A DNA stretch of 38,566 bases from an uncultured Pelagibacteraceae bacterium. Its GTDB lineage: Bacteria > Pseudomonadota > Alphaproteobacteria > Pelagibacterales > Pelagibacteraceae. Position 1 is the first letter of the stretch. Each line of letters opens with the position of its first letter. Location: the NCBI GenBank assembly GCA_902558585.1, contig CACEEO010000009.1:1-38566 (forward strand), given 5' to 3'. The notes under the pieces are model-generated. The model did no database searches and was not told the origin of the DNA. It saw only the letters and a list, made by a program, of their open reading frames with translations. The translations under genes were made by a program, and so were the position numbers. Positions 32,257 to 38,566 of this stretch are shown here, one piece after another.

Positions 32257-33594
32257 CTAAATACTAGCTAGTTTATGTTTAATATAATATTTGACATAAA
32301 ATAGTAACATCAATGATATCAACCATTGAAAAATAGCCCAAATATAAAAAAAAGTTTTAAAATCTGCATTTAAATACTTTGCAATGTAAAAGGATAAAAC
32401 TGGTACTATAACATTTCTGGCAATATTATTAACCATGGCTTTTTCAGATTTTTTTAAAGCCATAAAAAATCCATTTGATAAGAAAAATATTGGATAAGCA
32501 GGTAAAATAAATGCAGAAATCTTAAGGTACATTGAGCCATGCATAATTACATCTGGATTTGAAGAAAAGAATTTAGGAACAATGTCAGCACTTAAAAAAA
32601 TAACTACACCAGCGATTAACATTATAAATAGACCGTATTTTATTGAGGTAAAATAGGATTGCTCCACTCTATCGTGATATTTTGCACCAATATTTTGTGC
32701 TATTATAGAAATTATTGCTGTATTAATTCCTAATATTGGTAACAAAACTACTTGCTCAATTCTTGTGGCAGATCCATACCCTGCTACAGCATATTCACCA
32801 AATAACCCAACATATGTAAAAACAATTGTTGCAGCAATAGAATAACCTAATATGGCAATTGTAATTGGCATTGATTGAAAAAAAATATTTTTTAAGAAAA
32901 AAAATTTAGCTTTGAAATGGTCTAAAGTTATTTGTTTAATTCTTTGATTATTTAATATTTTTATCAAAATAACCAACAAAGATACAAATTGAGCAATTAA
33001 AGTTGCTATCCCAATACCAGTTATTCCTAATGGTGGTATAAATAAAAAACCAAATATAAAAATTGGATTTAAAATAATGTTTAAGAAAAAAGAAAATATT
33101 AGAACATTTCTGTAAGTTTTAGTATCTCCTTCTGCGTGTAAGAATGAATTTAATGCCACTACTAAAATAAATAATATCGTACCTAAAAAAATTACATTTA
33201 TATATTCGAGTCCAAGAATTGTTACTTCTTGAGAGGAATTCATTAATAAGAATATCTTTTCACCAAAAGCAAATCCTAAAATAGATACAACTATCGAGAT
33301 TATAATCGAATAAATGATTACATTTCCAAAATAACTTAAAACATTTTTTTCGTTTTTTTCTCCGATACTGCTGCCAATCAATGATGTTCCCGCTACGGTA
33401 ACTCCAATTGATGTCGCAATAATCAAAAAATATATTGGAAAAGACTTGCTCAAAGCAGATAAGGCTTCTGGCGATATTTTTCCTGCATAAAAAGTATCTA
33501 CGATTGTATAAAGTGTTTGGAATAAGGTTCCTACACTTGCTGGTACAGCAAGTTTTCTTACTAACAACGAAACTTCATCTTTTAATAAATTCAT
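32257..33594 (-). CDS. MATE-family multidrug/cation antiporter
   Basis: MATE transporters export organic cations or drugs in exchange for Na+ or H+ across the inner membrane. The 445-residue length and roughly 12 hydrophobic helices fit the family. The N-terminal half shows the characteristic PASVGTLFQTLYTIVDTFYA, and the pseudo-repeat in the second half shows SMPITIAILGYSIAATIVFT and GYGSATRIEQVVLLPILGIN. Substrate cannot be told from sequence. It lies 14 bp downstream of trhO and 12 bp upstream of the thermonuclease, at the junction of the core gene block and the accessory block. Confidence 0.94.
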   Translation of the reverse strand: MNLLKDEVSLLVRKLAVPASVGTLFQTLYTIVDTFYAGKISPEALSALSKSFPIYFLIIATSIGVTVAGTSLIGSSIGEKNEKNVLSYFGNVIIYSIIISIVVSILGFAFGEKIFLLMNSSQEVTILGLEYINVIFLGTILFILVVALNSFLHAEGDTKTYRNVLIFSFFLNIILNPIFIFGFLFIPPLGITGIGIATLIAQFVSLLVILIKILNNQRIKQITLDHFKAKFFFLKNIFFQSMPITIAILGYSIAATIVFTYVGLFGEYAVAGYGSATRIEQVVLLPILGINTAIISIIAQNIGAKYHDRVEQSYFTSIKYGLFIMLIAGVVIFLSADIVPKFFSSNPDVIMHGSMYLKISAFILPAYPIFFLSNGFFMALKKSEKAMVNNIARNVIVPVLSFYIAKYLNADFKTFFYIWAIFQWLISLMLLFYVKYYIKHKLASI

Positions 33595-33608
33595 TAATTT
33601 AAGATTTG

Positions 33609-34514
33609 TTAATACTCTTTTTGGAAGATATGTCTTTTTCCTGCTTCTTTAGCAAGATTAATTTGTTTTTGCCTCATCCTAAATCTTGATTTTTGATGAT
33701 CTGTTAGATTATCGTGACAATTTGGACATGAAACGCCCTCTTCATATTTTTTTGATTTTTTATCTTTTGGAGAAATAGGCTTCCTACAACCACTGCACAT
33801 TGAATAAGAACCAACTTTTAGACCATGTTTTAAACTAATTCTATTATCAAAAACAAAACATTCACCCTTCCATAAACTTTTTTTCTTATTAGTTTTTTTC
33901 AGATAATTTAAAATTCCACCATTTAACTGATAAATGTTATTAAAACCTTTTTTTTCCAAATATACGGATGCCTTTTCACAACGAATTCCGCCAGTACAAA
34001 ACATAGCTATAGGTTGATTTTTTTTTAATTTTTTTAGATATTTTGGAAAATCTCTAAAGTTATCAACATCAGGATTGATTGCTCCCTTAAATGTTCCAAC
34101 ATCGTATTCAAATGGTTTTCTCGCATCTATAAGAACAGTATCCTTTTCTTTAATAAGCTTATTCCATTTGTTTGGATCTACATGGCTATCTTTTTTCTTT
34201 ATTCTTTTATTTAAAGTTAAATTCATAGGAACAACTTCATTTTTAATTTTAACTTTAGGTTTATGAAATGGTTGAAATGAGCTTTTAGAAACATTACTGC
34301 TGTTAAATTCTTTAAATTTAAGAGTTCTTTTTAAATTATTAATAGTGAATTTAATGTCTGCAGCTTTACCAGAAATAGTTCCATTTACCCCTTCTTTAGA
34401 GATAATTATAGTGCCTCTAATGTTTTTCTTTTTTAAAGTTTCTAATAAAACTTTTTGTTTTTTCTTAAGATAAGAAATTTTAACAAATTTATAAAAACCA
34501 ACTACTTCGAGCAT
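33609..34514 (-). CDS. trhO: tRNA uridine(34) hydroxylase, rhodanese-like (TrhO/YceA)
   Basis: TrhO hydroxylates uridine 34 of certain tRNAs with oxygen, towards the 5-oxyacetyl/methoxy modifications. The 301-residue protein has the N-terminal family domain (about 1-95, GTIIISKEGVNGTISG), a rhodanese domain (about 115-215, DARKPFEYDVGTFKGA and the loop FCTGGIRCEK with Cys173 and Cys179) and a Cys-rich tail (about 238-270, CSGCRKPISP, SCPNCHDN) likely to bind zinc. Length and order match YceA-type proteins. It overlaps the O-methyltransferase gene by 1 nt. Confidence 0.93.
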   Translation of the reverse strand: MLEVVGFYKFVKISYLKKKQKVLLETLKKKNIRGTIIISKEGVNGTISGKAADIKFTINNLKRTLKFKEFNSSNVSKSSFQPFHKPKVKIKNEVVPMNLTLNKRIKKKDSHVDPNKWNKLIKEKDTVLIDARKPFEYDVGTFKGAINPDVDNFRDFPKYLKKLKKNQPIAMFCTGGIRCEKASVYLEKKGFNNIYQLNGGILNYLKKTNKKKSLWKGECFVFDNRISLKHGLKVGSYSMCSGCRKPISPKDKKSKKYEEGVSCPNCHDNLTDHQKSRFRMRQKQINLAKEAGKRHIFQKEY

Positions 34515-35164
34515 TATAATTTTCTACAAACAGTCATTCCATCGCCAAGAGGAATTATTAATTTTTCAACCCTTGTATCCTTTGAGATATGTGTATTAAA
34601 CTCTTTAATATTTTTAGTAAATTTATCATTATTGTTTTCATTAACAACTTCTCCATACCATAAAACATTATCAATGATTATTAGACCATTTTTGTTTAAT
34701 AATTGTAAAGAACGTTCATAGTATTCAATATAATTCATTTTATCAGCATCAATAAAAACTAAATCAAACTTTTCATTTTTAATTTCATCTAAACTTTCTA
34801 AAGCAGGTTTAATTAATGTTTTTATTTTATGGTGTTGATTAGCTTTTTTAAAAAAATCTATTGCAATTTTATTAGTTTCTTCATTTTTATCTAAAGCAAT
34901 TATTTTACCGTCATCTGATAATGCCAAAGCCATAGATAACGTACTTAATCCTGTAAATGTACCTATCTCTAAAATTTTTTTGATATTTGAAATTTTTATA
35001 ATTAAATGTAGAAATTGACTTTGTGAAATTGATATTTGCATTCTTTTGATATCACCAAGAGAAGTGTTGTAATCAATTATTTCTTTTTGGACTGGATGTA
35101 AATCAAATCCATGACTTAAAATATACTCTTGGAGTTCTTTAGTTATATTTAGGTCTGAACCCAT
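34514..35164 (-). CDS. Class I SAM-dependent O-methyltransferase (COMT/CCoAMT family)
   Basis: The 216-residue protein has the SAM-binding motif ILEIGTFTGLSTLSMALAL, motif II IIALDKNEE, and the metal/substrate segment DLVFIDADKMNYIEYYERSL followed by IIIDNVLWYGEVV. This is the pattern of divalent-cation-dependent O-methyltransferases of the caffeoyl-CoA/catechol type. The physiological acceptor is unknown. Because it is coupled to trhO by a 1-nt overlap, a role in tRNA modification is conceivable: TrmR-type proteins of this family methylate 5-hydroxyuridine at position 34 in some bacteria. That would make trhO and this gene consecutive steps, which is an inference. Confidence 0.9.
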   Translation of the reverse strand: MGSDLNITKELQEYILSHGFDLHPVQKEIIDYNTSLGDIKRMQISISQSQFLHLIIKISNIKKILEIGTFTGLSTLSMALALSDDGKIIALDKNEETNKIAIDFFKKANQHHKIKTLIKPALESLDEIKNEKFDLVFIDADKMNYIEYYERSLQLLNKNGLIIIDNVLWYGEVVNENNNDKFTKNIKEFNTHISKDTRVEKLIIPLGDGMTVCRKL

Positions 35165-35169
35165 AAATT

Positions 35170-36633
35170 CTAAAGTTTTTTCTTTAAAATCTCATTAACT
35201 AATTGAGGATTTGCTTTTCCACCAGAAACTTTCATTACTTGACCTACAAAGAAACCAAATAATTTAACTTTACCTGATTTATATTCGGTAGCTTTGTCTC
35301 TGTTATCATCAATAACCTTATCTATCAGTGCCTCAAGTGCTTTTGGATCACTCTCTTGTTTTAAACCTTTTTCTTCAACAATTTTTTGAGGATCTTTGTC
35401 ACCTTCCATCATTTGTTCGAAAACTGTTTTTGCAATTTTTCCAGAAATTGTTCCATCTTTAATTAAATTAATTAATTTTGATAAGTTGCCTGCGCTTATA
35501 GGGCTTTCAGTTATTTCTAAATTTTTTTCATTTAAGGCTGCAAATAATTCTCCAATTATCCAATTTGTTGCAAGTTTTACATCCGATTTCTTAATTACAT
35601 TTTCAAAGTAATTTGACGTTTCAATATCAGAAACTAAAATATTTGCTTCGTAAGGTGATAGTTTGAATTTTTCTATAAACCTTTTTTTCTTTTCATCTGG
35701 TAGCTCTGGAATTTCTGATTTTAAGTTTTCAATAAAATCATCTGAAACTTCTAATGGCAATAAGTCTGGATCTGGAAAATATCTATAATCATGAGCATCC
35801 TCTTTTGATCTCATTGATCTAGTTTCGTTCTTTTTAGTATCAAAAAGTCTTGTTTCTTGATCAATCGTTTGACCATCCTCGATTAAATCAACTTGCCTGT
35901 TAGCCTCGTATTCAATTGCCATCTGCATGAACTTTATTGAGTTAACATTTTTAATCTCACATCTAGTTCCAAACTCTTTTGAACCTTTTTTTCTAACAGA
36001 TACATTTACATCTGCTCTCAAAGATCCTTCCTGCATGTTTCCATCGCAAGTTCCTAAATATCTCATTATAGATCTTAATTTTTTAATATATGCATTTACT
36101 TCATCTGGGGATCTTAGGTCGGGTTTACTTACAATTTCCATTAAAGCCACACCTGATCTGTTTAAATCTACAAAAGTATTTTTAGGATCTAGATCATGAA
36201 TGCTTTTACCCGCATCTTGTTCCAAGTGTAATCTTTCTATACCTACCTCTTTTTGTCCATCTGGCATATCAAGTATTACCTTGCCCTCACCTACAATTGG
36301 ATCTTTGAATTGTGAAATTTGATACCCCTGAGGTAAGTCAGCATAAAAATAATTTTTTCTATCAAAGACAGATCTCTTATTGATTTTAGCTTTTAAGCCA
36401 ATTCCTGTTTTGATAGCTTGTTTTACGCAATACTCGTTTATTACTGGCAACATTCCTGGAAATGCTGCATCAACTAAACTTACTTGAGTATTTGGCTCAG
36501 CTCCAAATTTGGTCGCTGATGTTGAGAATAATTTAGACACCGATGTGACTTGTGCATGAACTTCTAAACCAATGACAACTTCATATTGATTATCATGTCT
36601 ATTAATTAGATATTCAGATTTGCTCTTACTCAC
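35170..36633 (-). CDS. gatB: Aspartyl/glutamyl-tRNA(Asn/Gln) amidotransferase subunit B
   Basis: GatB binds mischarged Glu-tRNA(Gln) or Asp-tRNA(Asn) and activates it for amidation in the GatCAB complex. The 487-residue protein has the diagnostic N-terminus [20 protein letters not shown], then [27 protein letters not shown] and the central [24 protein letters not shown] region (here [12 protein letters not shown]). A C-terminal GatB/YqeY tail domain (about 340-487) contacts tRNA. It overlaps gatA by 4 nt. Its presence implies that the cell makes Gln-tRNA and/or Asn-tRNA by the indirect route. Confidence 0.97.
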   Translation of the reverse strand: MSKSKSEYLINRHDNQYEVVIGLEVHAQVTSVSKLFSTSATKFGAEPNTQVSLVDAAFPGMLPVINEYCVKQAIKTGIGLKAKINKRSVFDRKNYFYADLPQGYQISQFKDPIVGEGKVILDMPDGQKEVGIERLHLEQDAGKSIHDLDPKNTFVDLNRSGVALMEIVSKPDLRSPDEVNAYIKKLRSIMRYLGTCDGNMQEGSLRADVNVSVRKKGSKEFGTRCEIKNVNSIKFMQMAIEYEANRQVDLIEDGQTIDQETRLFDTKKNETRSMRSKEDAHDYRYFPDPDLLPLEVSDDFIENLKSEIPELPDEKKKRFIEKFKLSPYEANILVSDIETSNYFENVIKKSDVKLATNWIIGELFAALNEKNLEITESPISAGNLSKLINLIKDGTISGKIAKTVFEQMMEGDKDPQKIVEEKGLKQESDPKALEALIDKVIDDNRDKATEYKSGKVKLFGFFVGQVMKVSGGKANPQLVNEILKKKL

Positions 36634-38087
36634 TTAATCCACCAATCAGTAATATTGTTTTTAAAATTAATTTTTTCTTCCATAGCATATGCAATGTTTA
36701 AAATATTTTGTTCATCAAAAGCTTTACCAATTATCTGTAATCCTAATGGATATCCTTTAGCATCATGGCCTGCTGGTATAGAAATTCCTGGCAAACCTGC
36801 TAAATTTACAGGAACAGTAAAAATATCATTTAAATACATTGAAACCGGATCATTTGTTTTTTCACCAATTTTAAACGCTGAACTTGGAGTAGATGGGGTT
36901 AGAATTACATCAACTTTTTTGTAAGCTTCATCAAAATCATTTTTAATAAGTTTTCTTACTTTTTGAGCTTTAAGGTAATAAGCATCATAATATCCTGAAG
37001 ATAAAACATAAGTTCCGATCATTATTCTTCTTTGAACCTCGGCACCAAATCCTTCAGATCGTGTTTTTTCATACATATCAATAAGATTTTCCCCTTCTGC
37101 TCTAAAACCATATTTAACACCGTCGTATCTGGCCAAATTAGATGAAGCCTCTGCTGGTGCTACGATGTAATAAGTAGGTAGTGCGTAATTGGTGTGAGGT
37201 AGAGATATATCGATAATCTCAGCACCACAATCTTTTGCATATTCAATACCTTTTTTCCAAAGGTCTTCAATTTCCTTAGGCATACCATCTACTCTATATT
37301 CTTTAGGTATTCCTATTTTTTTACCTTTAATATCTTTTGTTAATTTTTTGCTGTACTCGTTCCTTTTAAAGTCTATTGATGTAGAATCTTTTTCATCATA
37401 AGTGCTAATAACTTCCTGTAACAATGCACAATCTTTAACATTTTGCGCCATTGGACCAGCTTGATCTAGGGATGATGCAAAAGCTACAATTCCGTATCTA
37501 GAGCAACTACCATAAGTAGGTTTTAATCCGACAGTTCCAGTAAATGAAGCAGGCTGTCTTATAGATCCACCTGTATCTGTTCCAATAGTTATTGGTGTTA
37601 ATTGAGCTGCTACAGCAGAAGACGATCCACCAGAGGATCCTCCTGGAACTAAATTTTTATCAATTGGGTTTTGTACATTACCAAAAAAACTAGTTTCATT
37701 AGATGAGCCCATTGCAAATTCATCACAATTTAATTTACCCATTAAGATAGCTCCTTCATTCCAAATGTTTTGTGTGACTGTCGACTCATAAGTTGGAACG
37801 AAGTTATTTAAAATCTTACTACCTGCCGTAGTTCTTAAATCTTTTGTACAAAATAAATCTTTTACTGCCATTGGTATGCCAGGCAATTTCAGATCAAGAT
37901 TAGGTTTTTCATCAAACTTTTTTGCTTTATTTAAAGCATTCGCATAATCTTCGGTTATATATGCATTTAATTCTTTTGATTTTTCTGATCTTTCAACAAA
38001 TGCTTTAGTAACTTCACTTGAGGAAAGTTTTTTTCCTTTTATATTTTCTACTAACTCAGATAATGATTGTTTAGTTATATCTGACAT
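36630..38087 (-). CDS. gatA: Aspartyl/glutamyl-tRNA(Asn/Gln) amidotransferase subunit A
   Basis: GatA is the glutaminase/amidase subunit that releases ammonia from glutamine for GatB. The 485-residue protein carries the amidase signature with its Ser-cisSer-Lys triad: Lys in [12 protein letters not shown], cis-Ser in [15 protein letters not shown] and the nucleophilic Ser in [12 protein letters not shown]. The C-terminal [20 protein letters not shown] also matches the family. It overlaps gatC by 1 nt and gatB by 4 nt, consistent with stoichiometric production of the complex. Confidence 0.97.
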   Translation of the reverse strand: MSDITKQSLSELVENIKGKKLSSSEVTKAFVERSEKSKELNAYITEDYANALNKAKKFDEKPNLDLKLPGIPMAVKDLFCTKDLRTTAGSKILNNFVPTYESTVTQNIWNEGAILMGKLNCDEFAMGSSNETSFFGNVQNPIDKNLVPGGSSGGSSSAVAAQLTPITIGTDTGGSIRQPASFTGTVGLKPTYGSCSRYGIVAFASSLDQAGPMAQNVKDCALLQEVISTYDEKDSTSIDFKRNEYSKKLTKDIKGKKIGIPKEYRVDGMPKEIEDLWKKGIEYAKDCGAEIIDISLPHTNYALPTYYIVAPAEASSNLARYDGVKYGFRAEGENLIDMYEKTRSEGFGAEVQRRIMIGTYVLSSGYYDAYYLKAQKVRKLIKNDFDEAYKKVDVILTPSTPSSAFKIGEKTNDPVSMYLNDIFTVPVNLAGLPGISIPAGHDAKGYPLGLQIIGKAFDEQNILNIAYAMEEKINFKNNITDWWIK

Positions 38088-38374
38088 TATTCAATTACCT
38101 TTGGTACTACAAAATAATCTTCATTTTCCTTAGGAGAATTTTTTATTACTTGATCTCGTAAGTTTTTACTTTTTACTTCATCTGATCTTAATTTTAGAGT
38201 TGTTTCAGCAACAGAAGTTAATGGTTCAACATTGTCAGTTTTTAATTCGTTAAGTTTTTCAATAAAATCGAAAATTGAATTTAAATCTCCTGCAAGTTTC
38301 TCTGCTTTTTTCTCATCTACAGAAATTCTTGATAGTTTAGATATGTGCTTTATTGTTTTAAGATCGATGCTCAT
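38087..38374 (-). CDS. gatC: Aspartyl/glutamyl-tRNA(Asn/Gln) amidotransferase subunit C
   Basis: GatC is the small subunit that wraps around and stabilises GatA in GatCAB. The family sequence begins LKTIKHISKLSRISVDEKKA and ends DEVKSKNLRDQVIKNSPKEN ... YFVVPKVIE, as expected. The start at 38372-38374 (MSIDLKTIK, 95 residues) is chosen over an in-frame ATG 30 nt upstream: the extra ten residues (IVCDIFKYH) are not family-like, and the longer form would leave only 20 bp to the divergent ruvX. No strong ribosome-binding site precedes either start. Confidence 0.94.
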   Translation of the reverse strand: MSIDLKTIKHISKLSRISVDEKKAEKLAGDLNSIFDFIEKLNELKTDNVEPLTSVAETTLKLRSDEVKSKNLRDQVIKNSPKENEDYFVVPKVIE

Positions 38375-38424
38375 ATGGTATTTAAATATGTCGCAAACTA
38401 TCACTTAAGTTTAAAATATACAAT
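38375..38424. promoter_or_regulatory. Divergent gatC/ruvX promoter region
   Basis: These 50 bp lie between two divergent starts and should hold promoters for the gatCAB-to-MATE direction and for ruvX. The AT-rich core aagtttaaaatata (38406-38419) contains TATA-like hexamers for either strand. No operator-like repeat is seen. Confidence 0.3.
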
Positions 38425-38566
38425 ATGATCACTATTGAAGAATTCAAAAAAAAACAGTCTGAAACCTCTAGATTGATTGGTTTAGATCTTGGTTCAAAAA
38501 GAATTGGTGTATCTATTTGTGACGAAAAACAGTCAATAGCCACACCCTTTAAAACGATAAATAAAA
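38425..38566 (+). CDS. ruvX: Putative pre-16S rRNA nuclease / Holliday-junction resolvase-like RuvX (YqgF), N-terminal part
   Basis: The frame begins with ATG at 38425 and runs off the right edge after 47 codons. After a short N-terminal helix it reads RLIGLDLGSKRIGVSICDEK, the first strand and loop of the RNase H-like YqgF fold with the conserved Asp in GLDLGSKRIG, followed by ATPFKTI. This matches the N-terminus of RuvX, which trims the 5' end of 16S rRNA precursors. The rest, including the other catalytic acids, is outside the window. Confidence 0.9.
   Translation, partial: MITIEEFKKKQSETSRLIGLDLGSKRIGVSICDEKQSIATPFKTINK

Noticed and set aside
34455..34721. Plus-strand 88-aa frame across the trhO/methyltransferase junction
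   Set aside because: Antisense to two clearly assigned genes; hydrophobic composition is the usual antisense artefact of Lys-rich genes.
1..38566. CRISPR arrays, insertion sequences, rRNA genes, phage genes
   Set aside because: No regularly spaced repeats, transposase or integrase motifs, rRNA-like sequence or phage structural genes were seen.

Overview
The window is AT-rich, densely packed DNA (most gene junctions are overlaps or gaps of 0-4 nt). Gene content and order point to an alphaproteobacterium of the SAR11/Pelagibacterales type. The evidence is: very low G+C with Lys/Asn/Ile-rich proteins; the alphaproteobacterial dapA-smpB-(p)ppGpp synthetase-pyrE-pdxJ-acpS-lepB-rnc-recO block; an Mg-type (Asp-rich) HemB; and a heterotetrameric sarcosine oxidase operon, a typical route to glycine in these organisms. 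The lineage is inferred from style and synteny, not from a marker-gene search.

Layout. Positions 1-310 hold the 5' end of an unrecognised minus-strand gene, divergent from hemB (384-1373, +). A minus-strand housekeeping operon follows (8702 down to 1374): dapA, smpB, folK, rsh/spoT, pyrE, pdxJ, acpS, lepB, rnc, recO. Next are slt (+), a tRNA-Ser(GCU) (-) and soxBDAG (+, 11128-16220). The soxA reading frame is broken by a +1 shift near an A6 run at 13383-13388. From about 16231 to 32244 lies an accessory block. Another housekeeping block follows on the minus strand (MATE transporter, trhO, an O-methyltransferase, gatB, gatA, gatC), and the start of ruvX (+) is at the right edge.

The most unusual part is 17199-30626: nine minus-strand genes in one tight run (each gap 3 nt or less, or a 1-4 nt overlap), so almost certainly one transcript. 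In transcription order they encode: a trypsin-like serine protease lipoprotein with an intact triad; a secreted coiled-coil/SH3-like/beta-sandwich protein; a secreted von Willebrand A-like protein with a MIDAS-like D-x-S-x-T; a four-helix membrane protein; a tubulin/FtsZ-superfamily NTPase; a 1138-residue Hsp70/actin-fold ATPase whose nucleotide domain lies at the C-terminal half behind a 580-residue unknown region; a periplasmic coiled-coil protein with a C-terminal transmembrane helix and cytoplasmic tail; a GYF_2-like/DUF805 membrane protein with an acidic linker; and a secreted coiled-coil paralogue sharing about 210 residues with the seventh protein. This looks like an envelope-spanning machine: a cytoplasmic tubulin-like plus actin-fold NTPase pair, connected through membrane proteins to a periplasmic vWA/protease/coiled-coil layer. 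It recalls the FtsZ-like plus vWA membrane-remodelling systems predicted computationally by Makarova and Koonin (2010), but its combination of parts is one I do not recognise. Its function is not shown by the sequence.

Downstream of the nine genes is a 219-bp gap with a perfect 13-bp inverted repeat, then a 61-residue CxxC-containing protein and a secreted 188-residue protein, both unrecognised. Upstream are a secreted 179-residue protein, a small lipoprotein and a membrane-anchored thermonuclease. I see no integrase, transposase, CRISPR array or rRNA.
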